From Acinonyx jubatus (Eukaryota; Chordata; Mammalia; Carnivora; Felidae): 64,000 nt of DNA. Below, piece after piece: positions 44,721 to 57,603 of the stretch; position 1 is the first letter of the stretch, and the number at the start of each line of letters is the position of its first letter. Below the pieces are notes generated by a model. The model did no database searches. It saw only the letters and a list, made by a program, of their open reading frames with translations, and was not told the DNA's origin. Position numbers and translations under genes: made by a program. The stretch spans positions 44,892,047 through 44,956,046 of the forward strand of contig NC_069389.1 in assembly GCF_027475565.1 (NCBI RefSeq), written 5' to 3'.

Positions 44721-44828
44721 CTCCTCTTTCTCTGGACCTTGGTCGCCCACATGCTACATACAAAAGAGGGAGCTTGATGATTCCACGTGGTGTGAGGTCC
44801 TGTTCTCCATACTTCCTTTTATATATTT

Positions 44829-45028
44829 ATTTTTTAAAGTTTATTTATTTATTTTGAGAGAGAGAGAGAACGAGCAGAGGAGGGGCAGAGAGGGTGGGGG
44901 GGGTACAGAGGATTTAAAAGGCTCCCTGTCAAAAGCAGAGAGCTCGATGTGGGGCTCAAGCTCATGAACCTCGAGATCATGACCTGAGCCAAAGTCAGAT
45001 GCTCAACCACTGAGCCACCCAGGTGCCC
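44829..45028 (-). mobile_element. CAN SINE, antisense
   Basis: Reverse SINE from 'ttatttttt aaagtttatttatttattttgagag' to 'ccactgagccacccaggtgcc'. Diverged duplication ctccatacttcctttt (44805 on) and ctccatgcttcttttt (45029 on). Confidence 0.94.
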
Positions 45029-45045
45029 CTCCATGCTTCTTTTTA

Positions 45046-45710
45046 GAGCAGGAAAAAGACAGGCGAGTAAAGGGCTGACTCCCCCTAACTAATGCCTCAA
45101 CTCCTCATGGCACCACAGTCATCTATGCAGATGCCTTCTCAGCTGCCCCAGCCTGCACCGCCCTCTGGTCTCCTTCAAGTCCCACCATTGCCTGTCCAGC
45201 CTCTCCAGCCCTCCATTCATTCAACTATTTACACCCGTTAGTTATTTATACCTGCCTGAGTCACAAAGGATTTGAGGTGGCTTACTCCAATAACACAGAT
45301 AAAGAAAGAATAAAAATTGAACTAGAAAACGAGAGCTCAGAAAAAGAGATCAACAGAGATGCTAAAGCTGTACTTCAAATTAACTGGTAGCCGAGGAAGA
45401 AAGCGAGATACAATGAGCCATGGCAACCTCATATTAGGAAGGAGGAAATACACCCGTTTTCAGGGGAAGCAAATCTTTGCTGAGCACTGAATTCTTCCAA
45501 TCATTGTCTATGGGAGATTCCAAGCAGGAGAAGGAGATGACTGGTTTGGTTTTGTTTTTTAAACTTTAAGTTGTCTTATTCAGGATGAACTATTCAGATA
45601 TTTGGATGAGTTATTTCCCATAAAAACTAAAGAATTTCAGGTAATACCATAATTATGAAATGAGGTATGTGCTATGGCACAATCTTGGGTTATTTCATTG
45701 ATTTTCTTCC
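45046..45710. other. Intronic stretch, unassigned
   Basis: 45090-45190 is faintly L2-like. The rest shows no exon or known repeat. Confidence 0.4.
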
Positions 45711-45714
45711 CCTG

Positions 45715-46020
45715 CAAATGACTATTAAGCACCTACAAGTATCAGGGAATGCCATCAAACGTTCTTGGTTAATCCTGAGAGATGGGCATTGTCATCCCAT
45801 TTTCCAGATAAGGAAACCAAAGACGAGAAGGTAAGTGACATAGCTGAGGTCATCCAGTGGGTTGGGGCACAGCCTAGATTCAAACTTAGGTTTGTCTGAC
45901 TGTAGCTATGCTTGTGGTGAGCATATCATAATGTATAAACTTGCAAAGTCACTATATTGTACACCTGAAACTAATGTAACATTGTGTGTCACTATACTCA
46001 GAACAAAACAAAACAAAAAC
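45715..46020. repeat. MIR (antisense) followed by an L1 3' end fragment
   Basis: 45715-45895 is reverse MIR ('gcacctacaagtatcagg', 'ataaggaaaccaaagacgagaagg', 'gattcaaacttaggtttgtctgactg'). 45910-46020 is the end of a carnivore L1 ('ttgcaaagtcactatattgtacacctgaaactaatgtaacattgtgtgtc'). Confidence 0.8.
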
Positions 46021-46578
46021 AAAGTTAGGTCTGTCTGTCTCCAAAGCTCCTTCTTTGTGTATCATACCATGGGGACTCATAACAAAGGCATCCAGGCTGG
46101 AGACACTCTGCCCAAGGCGATGGGCACACAAGTGATGACAGACACAAGCCCGCCCTCTTCCACAAAAATAGAAAAAGGGGGGATGACAGGCCTAGCTCTC
46201 AGGGCAAAAACTGCCTGTGAGCTGCCTCAGTTACATTAAATGAGGACTCCTAGGGTAAAAAGCAGCAGAAAAAACGGTGGGCCTGGGTGGAGAAAGTGAA
46301 ATCTGGGTCTACTCCCCAGCTACGAATCTAGGAGATCTGATTTCTGAGGGGCTGAACTAGACAGAGCAGAGGGTCTGTCTGCCATCAAAGCAAGAGATCC
46401 TTTATTTAGGTGATCCCTCCTCTTCACGGCTTCCTCCCCAGCAAGTCTCCAAGCCTCCTCGAGCTCCAGTTTTCTCATCAGCAGGACCCAAAGATAATGA
46501 TCCCTATAATCTTCACAGGCTTTTAAAGCATAAAATAGCACATCTAAGGAACAGTACTTTAAACACTGGCATTAACAG
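46021..46578. other. Intronic stretch, MIR remnant then unassigned
   Basis: 'ttaggtctgtctgtctccaaagctcc' at 46025 looks like the tRNA end of the MIR split by the L1 fragment. The rest is unassigned. Confidence 0.5.
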
Positions 46579-46593
46579 TAGAGTGACTTTTCT

Positions 46594-46812
46594 TTTAAAA
46601 AAAAACATTTTTTTAATGCTTATTTATTTTTGAGAGAGAGACAGAGCATCAGCAGGGGAGGGGCAGAGAGAGAGGGAGACACAGAATCTGAAGCAGACTC
46701 CAGGCTCTGACTGTCAGTACAGAGCCTGTCACAGGGCTCAAACCCATGAACCATAACATCACAACCTGAGCCAAAGTCAGACGCTTAACCAACTGAACCA
46801 CCCAGGCGCCCC
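46594..46812 (-). mobile_element. CAN SINE, antisense
   Basis: Reverse SINE ending 'aactgaaccacccaggcgccc'. Perfect 15-base duplication tagagtgacttttct at 46579-46593 and 46813-46827. Confidence 0.96.
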
Positions 46813-46854
46813 TAGAGTGACTTTTCTAGTCAGAGCTGTTCTGCTCATACATTG

Positions 46855-46975
46855 AGCAGCCTCATACAAGCCCTTTCTCTCTGGGCCTCAGTCTTCTCAT
46901 CTGTAAAATGAACAGCTTGAGCTGGATGATTTTTAAGGACCCTTCTAGCTTGAAGTTTCTTGGCTTTTATGCTGG
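46855..46975 (+). repeat. MIR-related fragment, sense
   Basis: 'tctctctgggcctcagtcttctcatctgtaaaatgaacag' followed by 'gatgatttttaaggacccttctagcttg'. Confidence 0.65.
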
Positions 46976-47019
46976 TATTATTAAAATCCTGCTCATCATG
47001 AATGGCTGCCACTCCTCTG

Positions 47020-47840
47020 TGTCCCCACAGTAGGCTGCATGCCCCTCTGTCACAGCACTTGTCAATGTGTTATCACTCTCCTCCAACAGAGTATCTCTAC
47101 TCCCCACTACCCAAGCTCAGGCCTTATCATCTCTCATCTAGACTGTCACACTCGCCTTCTCACTGGGTGCCCTCCAATCTGTCTTCCAAACTGTCCACTA
47201 GTGGGATCTCTCCAAAACATGCCTCTCAACACATCTCCCCATTCTCTACAATAAGGACCTCTTGCCCCAAGCTAAAACCCGATCTTGGCTCCCAATTCCC
47301 AACATAATAAAGCTCCTTATCCTGCTAGTCAAGTGTCCTCCTGATCTGGGATGGCTGACTCTTCAGACTCTTCTCCAGACCTTTCCTGCCTCAGTTTGTG
47401 CTTTAGTTTGTACTGACCTAATAAAAGTGCTCCGCCCCCCAACACGACCTGCTGGTTCCATGCCTCTGTTCATTCACTCATGCTGGCCCCTCTGCCTTAG
47501 TCTCCCTTTTGTTCTCCATTTCTACCAAGCCACACACTGTCCTGCTTCACCGTGCTAACTCCTACTCATCCTCCAGGCCTCAGCTCAGGCAACACCTCCT
47601 CCAGGAAGCTCTCCCCGACAGTCTAGGTAGATGTCCCTCCTTTGGGCACCCACAGAGCCCTGTGCCCCCCCCCCCGGCACAGCACACAGGAAACCGCATC
47701 ACATTCATCTTCTCTGCCCAACTGTGAATGCCCTGAAGCCAGGAACTGTATAACATTAATCACAGAACTCCCTGCCTGCAGCAGTACAAGGAATGGCACG
47801 TCCTAGGCACACAATATTCACTGGACTGACCTCTCTTTCA
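47020..47840 (+). repeat. L2 LINE fragments, sense
   Basis: 'agactgtcacactcgccttctcactgggtgccctcc' (about 47140), 'tcctactcatcctccaggcctcagctcaggcaacacctcctccaggaagctctccc' (about 47550) and 'actgtgaatgccctgaagccaggaactg' are sense L2. A C run lies at 47667-47679. Confidence 0.8.
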
Positions 47841-47927
47841 GAAGTGTGGTGAGCTCCCACATGGCCTGTCCCTCTGGCTCCTCCCCAGCACAGAGTTTTG
47901 CAAAATTATTAATAATAACAATGCCTC

Positions 47928-48135
47928 AGGGCACCTGGGTGGCTCAGTCGGTTAAGCTTCTGACTTTGGCTCAGGTCATGATCTCATGGTTCATGAGTTC
48001 GAGCCCTGTGTCAGGCTCTGTGCTGACAGCTCAGAGCCTGGAGCCTGCTTCGGATTCTGTGTCTCCCTCTCTCCCCCTCTCTGCCCCTCCCCCACTTGTG
48101 CTCACTCTCAAAAATAAACATTAAAAAACTTTTAA
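47928..48135 (+). mobile_element. CAN SINE, sense
   Basis: Begins GGGCACCTGGGTGGCTCAGTC, ends 'ctctcaaaaataaacattaaaaaac'. Flanks aataataacaatgcct (47911-47926) and a version with one extra aac repeat after 48136 are the target duplication. Confidence 0.95.
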
Positions 48136-48139
48136 AAAT

Positions 48140-49665
48140 AATAACAACAATGCCTATCACCAACTAAACATACACTATGTGCTGAATACTTCACATATGT
48201 CATCTTACTCAATTTTTACAACAATCATGAGAATATGGGTTATTTATGAACTGGCCAGCATATCAGATGTACAAGTGCCTCCCAGTTTTACAAGGGAATT
48301 TTAGGGAAGGAACATGTAGGTACTTTTAATCACAGATATGATGACAATAATTCTAAAGTGGTTATATAGAGGAAAATAATTGGTTTTATAAAGGCAAATA
48401 CAGCATCCTGGATTCCAGTAGGAAATCACAAGGCCCAGATATATAGTCATATTATCCCTTTAAAAGGGTATAAAAATCACATAGCTAAAAAGACAGGCAT
48501 TGATACTGGAGAAGTGGCACATATCAGGTGATAATTGTGATTAAATTGTGATAAAATAAAAACAAACTTTCCTTCTTAAAATGTTAGAGGAATCATCCTG
48601 ATCAGCCCACGTAGCTCTGGCTTGTTATCTTTGTTTTGAAAAGGATGTGATGTGTGGATCTTGGCTGACTTGTCTGGTTTGCTACACTCCACCTCTAGGG
48701 GGCAGGGCAACCCCACAGACTATTTTCCATCCTCGTCTCTCAGCTTTCCATCCTGACCAGAACCTTCCTTGACTACTGTGTTAGGTAGACAGGAAAATTT
48801 TTGATACATTGGGGAGGTGGGGTGCAACATGAATCTGAATCTTATATATCAGAAAATATAGTTTTATCCCCATTTGCAACTTGAGAAAACCGAGGCTCTG
48901 AAAGTTAAGTGACTTGCCTAGAGTCACAGAGAGTCCCCCTTCCACGGCACTGCGCTTTCCGTGAATACAGAGGCCCCAAAGAGCTTTAGCTCTTAAGTGC
49001 TTGATAACAGGCTTCCCTACATAAATGCTTTCAACATGGATGCCTGGAGAGAGATCAAATAACTTCCATGAGAAAGTTAGAGTAATTAGCAAATTACCTT
49101 GCCCTAAATGAGTTACCTCAAAAGTGGAAATAAGTCATTTATTTATCGTTCTCCCCCATGACCCGTGTTTATCATTCTGCCAGGGAATACAGCCAGGGAG
49201 TGAGCCAAAGGGGCTGTGTCTTATTATGACATTGAGACACCACACCCGGCCCAGGGTCTGAGACCCAACAGAGACTTGTTGGATAAATAAGTAGCTTTCC
49301 ACTAAACTGGGCAGGCTGCATACGAGTCCTACGCATGTCTCTTTGCTCCTTTCAGAACAGAAGATCTTGCACTGAGGGTCAAGACCACGGTATGATATGG
49401 CCATAGCATGGGAGAGAGAGGTAATGATGAATAGACAGGCCTAAATGTCTCCAAAGTTTCCTCTGATTCTGCTACCCTGATATCCCACAAACTGGAAGGC
49501 TGGTAAGTGTGAAAAGCCCAGAGTAGAGGCCAAACAACTCCTGGGAGCATGAGGAGAAAGCAAGGCAGGAGCCAACAGAATTCTGAAGTGGAGTCATCTC
49601 TCTATGGGGGGCCCTAGAATGAAGAAAAACTTAGGCACCTCTAGCCATTAGTGCACCAAGGCTTA
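48140..49665. other. Intronic stretch with two MIR remnants
   Basis: 48155-48260 ('tacactatgtgctgaatacttcacatatgtcatcttactc') and 48850-48945 ('aacttgagaaaaccgaggctctgaaagttaagtgacttgcc') are antisense MIR pieces. Otherwise unassigned. Confidence 0.55.
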
Positions 49666-49669
49666 ATCT

Positions 49670-50450
49670 GACATTCATTTGTTTATTCAACATTTACTGA
49701 GCAGCTACTACGTGCTGTGCTGTGTGTTTCCAAGCTGCTGGCTCTGTCACTCATGCCCAGAGCACCTACCATAGGGACCAACACAACATGCTCCTGATAC
49801 ATGTCACTTAAATGTCAATCTGTAGGGGCTCTCAATCTAGTAGAGAGGATACAAGATGTAAACAAATAACCATAAAGGTATAAAAAGAGAGAGGGGCGCC
49901 TGGGTGGCTCAGTTGGTTAAGCCACCGACCGTTGACTATGGCTCAGGTTATGACCTGATGGTTTGTGGGTTCGAGCCCCACATCAGGCTCCATGCTGATG
50001 GCACGGAGCCTGCCTGGGATTCTGTCTCCCTCTCTCTGCCCCTCCCCTGCTTGCTCTCTATCTCTCAAAAAAATAAAGGAAAGAAAAGAAACTTAAAAAG
50101 AGAGAAAGTGCTCATTTCAAGGGCCAGGGGTAGACCAGCAAATAGACACAGGAGAGATGACAGCTCAGCTCAGTGTGGGAACTATATGGAGCAGCCCAGG
50201 AGGAGGAACCAGCATCAGCAAAGACCCTGAGGCTATCAGAAGGCTGAGTGGGCTAACACTGGGGTGCACAGGCCCTTCTGGCTGGGGCTTGGTCTGTGGG
50301 AAGTGGACTGTCAAAAGATGAGGGGAGAAAGGGAAGTCAGGTGCCCATGCTAAGAGGACTATGCATGGCAGATGGAGGAGTCTGAACGTTCTCCTGCAGG
50401 CCAAAGACAGAGTGGAACCACTGGAGCCCTGCAGAAAGCTTGGCCAGGCT
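49670..50450 (-). repeat. L2 LINE 3' region, antisense, split by a SINE
   Basis: 'cattcatttgtttattcaacatttactgagcagctactacgtgctgtgc' and 'gctctcaatctagtagagaggatacaag' precede the SINE. 'caaagaccctgaggctatcagaag' and later text continue the reverse L2 after it. Confidence 0.7.
49893..50093 (+). mobile_element. CAN SINE, sense
   Basis: Head GGGGCGCCTGGGTGGCTCAG at 49893. Tail 'ctctcaaaaaaataaaggaaagaaaagaaac'. Duplication taaaaagagaga at 49881-49892 and 50094-50105. Confidence 0.96.
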
Positions 50451-50649
50451 GCATCTCGTCAGAGGCTTGATGGAACAAGAGCAGGAGAGGCATCTGTCAG
50501 AGAAGACTATGGCAAAACTTCAGGAAGCAGTCAGGAGACGGACCCTGACTGGAGCAGTGGTCTTGGGAGCTCTGCTGGGGGAAGCCCGGAGCCATGCCTG
50601 GAGTGTCTCTAACGTCTTTACACCTTGCCTGAGGGAGGCAGTGGTGTAC

Positions 50650-51095
50650 CACAGTCTCGAGCCCGACAGTTCTGGGCCCCATGCAGTTGTGTAACCTCAG
50701 GCAGGTCACTGCACCTCTCTGATCCTTGTTTCCCTGTCTGAAAAATGAAGATAATACTAACACCCACCTGGCAGGGACTCTGCAAATGAGATAAGAGGCA
50801 GTAGTACTGCATGGTGGGTAAGAACGCTGCAGATGGACTCTGGAGCCTGGCTACTTGTGCTCCTTCTAGCTCCTTCTCAATTCTCCTGCTTATTATTGAG
50901 TGACCTTGGGTAAGTTAACCAACCTTTCCCGGGCCTCAGTTGCCTCATCTGTAAAATGGATTTAATAACAATATCTACATCAAAAGATTCACGTGGAGAT
51001 TGACTGAATTAATACATGGAAAGCACTCAGAACAAATAGTGCTTGGCACACAGTAAATGCAGTAAAAAAAAAATGTTAGCTATTATTATATAAAG
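50650..51095 (+). repeat. Two MIR copies, sense, in tandem
   Basis: 50650-50790 ('ttgtgtaacctcaggcaggtcactgcacctctctgatccttgtttccctgtctgaaaaatgaag') and 50795-51095 ('ggcctcagttgcctcatctgtaaaatggatttaataac', 'gtgcttggcacacagtaaatgc'). Confidence 0.85.
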
Positions 51096-51099
51096 CCAC

Positions 51100-52485
51100 A
51101 GAGGGTGGTGCCTGGCACACAGAAGGCTGAGACTCACTCAAGCACATGTGTGGCCTCTTCTCCGTGCTCCAGGCCTTTACTATGCTCTCAGCAGATTCAG
51201 AGGCCACAGTAGGCAGGGGTGGGTGAGATGAAAGAGTAGCAGAGGGTAAGCCTCAGTCCAGTCTTCCTCCCACCTAGGCCCCCATTGGACCCCAGGAGAC
51301 ACCCACTCTCTTTGAAGCCCTTGAGTAGGGTCCCCAACCAGTGGCCTGGCCTACCCTGATCCTTCCTCTGAGAACTTCCACACTCCACCACCCTTGCCAC
51401 TTGTTTTGTCCAGAGCACTGTCACGATGGTGGGCTGAGCCTGGAGCCCTGCAGCTCCGGCAAGGAGGAGGGGGCTCCTCAAGCACAGAGAGCATGGTGTT
51501 TGCTCAGCCTGGTGGCCCCTCCTGCTCTGTGCACGCAGCCAAGAAATGTTTGTGGATGACAACAACCCCATTCTTGCCCCAGATCTAGACGGAGAAGCAA
51601 GACTCCTCTAATTTTCAACTCAACATTATCATTTCCTCCCACACAAGTATAATGCTCTCAACACAGTGGGGGGAAAAATAGATGGCTTACCCTCCTGGGA
51701 AGAAGGAGAAATCCCCCCCCCCCCGGAAAAGTACCTGAGAGCCCAAAGGAGACAGACTTCCCCGGGGCCCCTCCCTTGGGCTCACTCTCTCCCCCCCCTC
51801 CTTCCCAGTGCCCTCAGCCCCTGCAGGGAGAACACTGACACAGCCCAGCAGCCAAGCAGCAGACCACGCATTGCCCTGGCTGTCAAGAACACCAGGCCAG
51901 GCATTCTGGTTGCTGCCCCCCAATGTGGACCAGCTTGAGGGTGGGTGAGGGTGTGTGTGGGGAGGGGGGTGGAGCGGTGGGTGGAGAGTTACCACCAAAC
52001 CAGCTTCACCCCACCACCGCCTACGGCAGAGCCGGAGCTGGGCCCATGCACAAAGCGTGGGAAATACCGCTCTCTTCAGTGTGGAGCAACTCAGCAGTGG
52101 TCCCCAGCACACCCGTAAATCATTCCAGGCGCCAGAACTGCAAGGAGGGCCAGGTCAAGATCAACAACGAAAGCAGAACTCTTCTCTAATCATCTGGGGG
52201 GTGAGGGGAACGATTCCAGGGAAAAAAGACCTGAACACTGGTGGAAACCAGCAGCTACAAACAAACAAGCAAGCAAAGCCCTCACATACAGAAGACCAGG
52301 GGGCAGAAGGAGGTTGAGCCTCATCTCGTGCTCTGCTGCACTAAGAAGGCCACACCCAGAGCACACCAGAAGGCATACTGGCATCCGGGAACCCGTCCAG
52401 AAGAGACAGTGCGGGAGGATGTTGGAATCCTGGGGGTATGATATGGGTGGGGGTGGACATGACAGCCGCTAGCAACCGCAGTAGA
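51100..52485. other. Intronic stretch, GC-richer, unassigned
   Basis: No repeat family recognised over most of it. A C run of 12-13 lies at 51712-51724 and G/T-rich text at 51935-51980. No exon with both splice sites was found. Confidence 0.45.
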
Positions 52486-52489
52486 GGGT

Positions 52490-52645
52490 AAGTTCACAGG
52501 ATGAAGAGTCTGTCTTAGGGCCAGTGACCTCTGGTGTGTCGCTTCACTTCTCTGAGCCCCTCGGTTTCTTCGGCTGTAAAATGTGGACTGCGGTCCCTGA
52601 CGCACAGGGTCGTTGGGAGAACTAAATAAGTCCCTAGGCACAAGG
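52490..52645 (+). repeat. MIR fragment, sense
   Basis: 'gggccagtgacctctggtgtgtcgcttcacttctctgagcccctcggtttcttcggctgtaaaatgtgg', 'agggtcgttgggagaactaaataag'. Confidence 0.8.
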
Positions 52646-52649
52646 GGCC

Positions 52650-53124
52650 CTCAACAAGAGGCAGCTGGGGCCCAGGCCCATCTCTCCCCTCTTCTTCCAC
52701 CAGAGGGAGCTTGGGGACCAGGAACGCCTAGCCTGTACCTGCTCTACCGATCCACCCCCAGTGCTGCAGCCTCTGCCGCTAAACTCCCACCTTGCCTGCC
52801 CTGGCTTCCAGCAGCAGCCTTCTCACCCACTCCTTACAAACCCAGAACAGGCCTGGCAAGGGAGTCTCTTCAGCAGCTGTGGTGGCAGCAATGGTTACTG
52901 CATGAACAAGCCCTCTGGATGCTTGGCTGGGAGGAAGAGTAGAAAGGAGGGAGACACAGCCTTCTCCCCCACACCCCTGCCCCTTGACTCTGCCACTCAT
53001 CCCAGAGTCAGCTCCTCCTGCTCCAATCCTATAGATACCTAAGGCTTGCCTGGCCTCTCCGAGTTTGGGACCTGGCCAGGTCCTGAAGCCAGGAGACTCA
53101 TGTGGGTTGGAAAGATCTAGTGGA
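52650..53124. other. Intronic stretch, unassigned
   Basis: GC-rich mixed text with no recognised repeat or exon. Confidence 0.4.
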
Positions 53125-53390
53125 AAAATGACAGGTCTCAGACACAGGTGGATGTGGGTTCTAGTCCCAGCTCCATTAGGAACTAGCAGCATAACCTTGG
53201 GCAAAAGCCTTTCATCTTGGGGCCTCAGTTTCCCCATCTCTCAAATGGAGTTGCTAATGCTCACCAGAACCTGTGGTGAGGCCCAAAAGAGGCAATAACT
53301 GATGTGCAAATATTTAATATGTGGCTAGGAGAAATTCAAAGCACTATCTAAACCCCCTTATTAATCCAGTAGGAAATGTGAGGCAAAGAA
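53125..53390 (+). repeat. MIR SINE, sense, with trailing MIR remnant
   Basis: 'aggtggatgtgggttctagtcccagctcc', 'ggggcctcagtttccccatctctcaaatgg', 'aacctgtggtgaggcc' give sense MIR to about 53310. 53340-53390 has a short antisense-like tail ('ccagtaggaaatgtgaggcaaag'). Confidence 0.8.
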
Positions 53391-55461
53391 ATCCGACAAA
53401 CAGCCTGGAGGGTGCACAAAAGAGGGATAGACTGAGAGGCAGGCCTGTGCGGATGGCAGAAGCACAGAGCTCAAGAGCAAATGGGCTTCCAGCCAGCCAA
53501 GAGATCCACGTCTGCAGGATGGAGAATCTGAGGGTAATGAAATCCTGGTATCGGGGAAGACCCAGGTCACTTCACTGGGCTTTACACCCAATTCAGGAAT
53601 GGTGCTTTTTCCAGCTCTTCCCGACACCCACTGGGCCTCTGCCGGACAAGTCCACCCAGCTCCCACCCCCACCTCTTGACTCAGTCCTCTGCATCACCAG
53701 GCAGCCAGGTTGGAAAGTTCTCCCTGATTTACCCCCAAATTTCCTACCGCTCCTGGCTCTGCTCTCTGGAGCCACACATAATGAGCCTCTTTCCTCTGTC
53801 ATAGGCCTGACCACTCCAGAAAAGTCTTCCACAGTCAGGCTCAAGGACCACAGCAGGCTCCAGTCTCCTGCTCCCACCCACCGTAGCCCTCTCCTGAAAC
53901 AGCTCTGCTGGGTTGATCTGGACCCTTCCTCCAGGGTGGGGCCCCAAGTTGCACACAGTCGGTCCACTGGGAATGGGCTCCCAGCAACCACGCCTGGACA
54001 GGAGAACCCATCTCCCTGGCCCTGGGACTACTCTGAGGCAGTCCACACCGAAACTCAGCTGAGGGTGCACTGCAGTGGAGCCCAGCCGAGGCCTCAAGCT
54101 GCAGCTGCTGCTCCTGGGGCCCAGCCATCTCAACCCAGCACCCCAGCCTGCTGCCTCACCACGGGGGAGTTGCAGAGAGCTGTCTCCCAGCAGATTTCCT
54201 GAGGCAGAAGGCTTCCCCACCCCCAGCCCAGCCTCCAAGAGACACTCCACTGTCTGTGGCACATGGTAGGACCAGCTGAGCAGTGAGAGGAGGGGGAAGG
54301 CTGTCCATTCGCTAGAGGACTTCAGACTTGCTCGGTAGTGTGGCTGGATTAGTCACAGAACCATCAAATCTAAGCTGGGGGGTCTTAAAGAGCATTCAAG
54401 GAAGACAAGATATGGGGGGAACTGATGGCCTGAGAGAGGAAGGGAGTCAGTCAAGGTCACAAAGTCAATCTGCAGCACAGCTGGAAGGGGAACCCAGGTG
54501 TCCTAACTCCCAGTTCAGTGCTGTTCTTTCCAATACAGCAAAAGAGAAATCAGGGGGCCTTTAGGGCAGCCCTGTGAGCCTGCATGCCCTTGACTCTCTT
54601 AGCCTGACATTTATCCTGACCAGCTCACAGTAGTATCTGCATGGAAGAAGTGGACCCAGCCCATGTCCCACCAACCCAAGGTGTCCCAAATAGGCAAATA
54701 CACGGACACCAGCAAAGAAACTGGCACTGATCCAACAAGAGAGAAGATCTGTAGGCTTCCCTTCCTGGGAGCTCTTTAATTGGGCGGTGTTTTTCTTGAG
54801 GGTGGAGTGGGGGTGCTCTTTGAGGAACTAGCCAAGGGCCTGGCCTCCATCTTTGCTCCCCCATCTTTGCTCCCCTGGCCAGGATGTGCTGCGGTTCCCA
54901 TCAGAGGGATGTCTCAGCCTCCAGCAGCCATTCTAGTCCCCACCTGCCTCTCTGGGAAAGGATGGAGCTGAGGCCACCAGAGGAGACAAGATCAGGCCTA
55001 CACTCAGGACCTGCAGAGGAGACCCAAAGTTGGGGGGGGGGGGGAGACGGGGGCTTTCTTTCCCTTGGGGCTCTGAGGTGACAATGTCACAGATAATAAA
55101 AATCCCAAGCAGCACATCCAAAATAAAGAAATAAATGAAAAGCCATCCTCTGGTAAGGGTACAGCTAGGGGGTGAAGAAGTAGAGGGGTGATGACTGCTG
55201 TAGGCCCTCACTGGCCACGGTTTTGAGAAAGAAGAGACACCTGCACTCATCTGGCCAAGCCAAGCTGGGGTGGCCGGAGAAGGGGTGTCGGCTGCTTGAG
55301 CAGGACCGAGCTTCTCTGACAGTCTGGGACGGGAGAGGAGGACATGGTATCAGGCACTGGCTTCTTACTTTATCAGCCGGACAAGTTGGAGAGGGAACTG
55401 GAGGGGAAGAGCCGGGGTGAAGGGGGTAGGGGGGAGAGGGGTACAAACACACATTCCTTAC
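53391..55461. other. First 2 kb of IQSEC2 intron 1, mostly unassigned
   Basis: No convincing exon. An 'acagaaccatcaaatctaagctggggg... aaggtcacaaagtcaatctgcagcacagctgg' ancient-repeat phrase lies at 54350-54485. A run of 13 G lies at 55032-55044. Confidence 0.5.
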
Positions 55462-56640
<1,179 letters not shown>

Positions 56641-56649
56641 TTCCACCGG

Positions 56650-57240
56650 TCCCAGGGTCTTCACCTAACCAAGGTCTTCAGCCTGACGAAGCCCTCCAGC
56701 CCGGTCCGTTCCAATATCCCTCGGGTCCTCTCAGCCCAAGATCCTCATCTAAGACCTCCCAGGAACCCCCATCGCAGGCAGCCTCCAGGTCCGAGCATCC
56801 CACGAATTCCCCATTCCCTGAGTCTGCCAGTCCCAAGTGTCAGATTCCCCATCCCATCCAACACCTGGGCCTCCTATCTCAGGCGACCTTCCTCCCGCCC
56901 ACATCCCGGGTAGTCCCTGGATCTTTCATTCTAGCCAGTCCCCTGACCATTCCTCCATCCCACCCAGCCCCGTGTCCCTCCAGCCAGGCAGTCCACACAC
57001 AGTTCCCCCTTCCCAGGCAGCCCCTGGAACATCACTCCCCTATCCCCACACACAACATCACAGTCATCCCCCACTCCATCCAGTTCCTAAACTCTCCATC
57101 CAAGCCAGCACCCAGATCCCCTAACCCAGTCAACCCCAGGATCCCAAAGGTTAGCCAGTCTCTGGGTCCTCCAACCAAGGCAGTCCCAGGATCCCATCCC
57201 AAAAGCTCTGGGACTGCCCATTGCTGTCAATCTTAGGATC
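56650..57240. repeat. C-rich diverged tandem-like sequence upstream of IQSEC2
   Basis: The phrase c(a/c)agtccc or ggcagtcc/ggatccc recurs at about 56778, 56826, 56933, 56986, 57017, 57079, 57154 and 57179 at irregular 25-60 base spacing. This looks like a badly decayed minisatellite. Lack of T/A-rich stops gives a long plus-strand open frame here that is not a gene. Confidence 0.45.
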
Positions 57241-57249
57241 AAAGCTTCA

Positions 57250-57603
57250 TTCATTCATTCAACTCTCACTTTCCATCCTCCTTTGGAGATGCTCTTCTCC
57301 ATTCTGTCCATCATCTTCATCCAATGAAACTGTACCCATCCTTCAAGACTTAAATGCCCCCTTCCTGAAGCCAACCTTGATTTCTCTAGCCAGAAGTGCT
57401 TGCTCTCTCTCCTCTGGACCTCCAATTGCACTTCTCTACACTTCTCTCGTGGCACTTGTGGAACAAGTGGAACCCTACTTTATAGCGCATTGGTTTGTGT
57501 TCTTGTTATAGCATGTCAGTTTGTGTTCTTGTTTTATGTCCTCTGCCAGGCTGAGCTCCCTAAAGCCAGAAACATGTCTTCATTCATCTTTGTGAGCAGT
57601 TGA
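57250..57603 (+). repeat. L2 LINE 3' end, sense
   Basis: 'cccatccttcaagacttaaatgcccccttcctgaagccaaccttgatttctc' and 'gctgagctccctaaagccagaaacatgtcttcattcatctttg' are typical sense L2. Confidence 0.8.

Larger units (their letters stand above)
31744..55461 (-). other. IQSEC2: IQSEC2 intron 1
   Basis: Runs from donor AA|GTAAGG after exon 1 (GT at 55460-55461) to the acceptor of micro-exon 2, about 23.7 kb. It contains nine of the 13 SINEs, several MIRs and old L1 pieces, and no other exon that keeps the frame. Confidence 0.9.

Noticed and set aside
53321..54202. 293-codon plus-strand open frame in intron 1
   Set aside because: Starts at GTG inside a MIR region; the first ATG is at about 53453. 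No domain, splice site or repeat-independent support. The antisense strand is equally open in pieces, typical of GC-rich intron.
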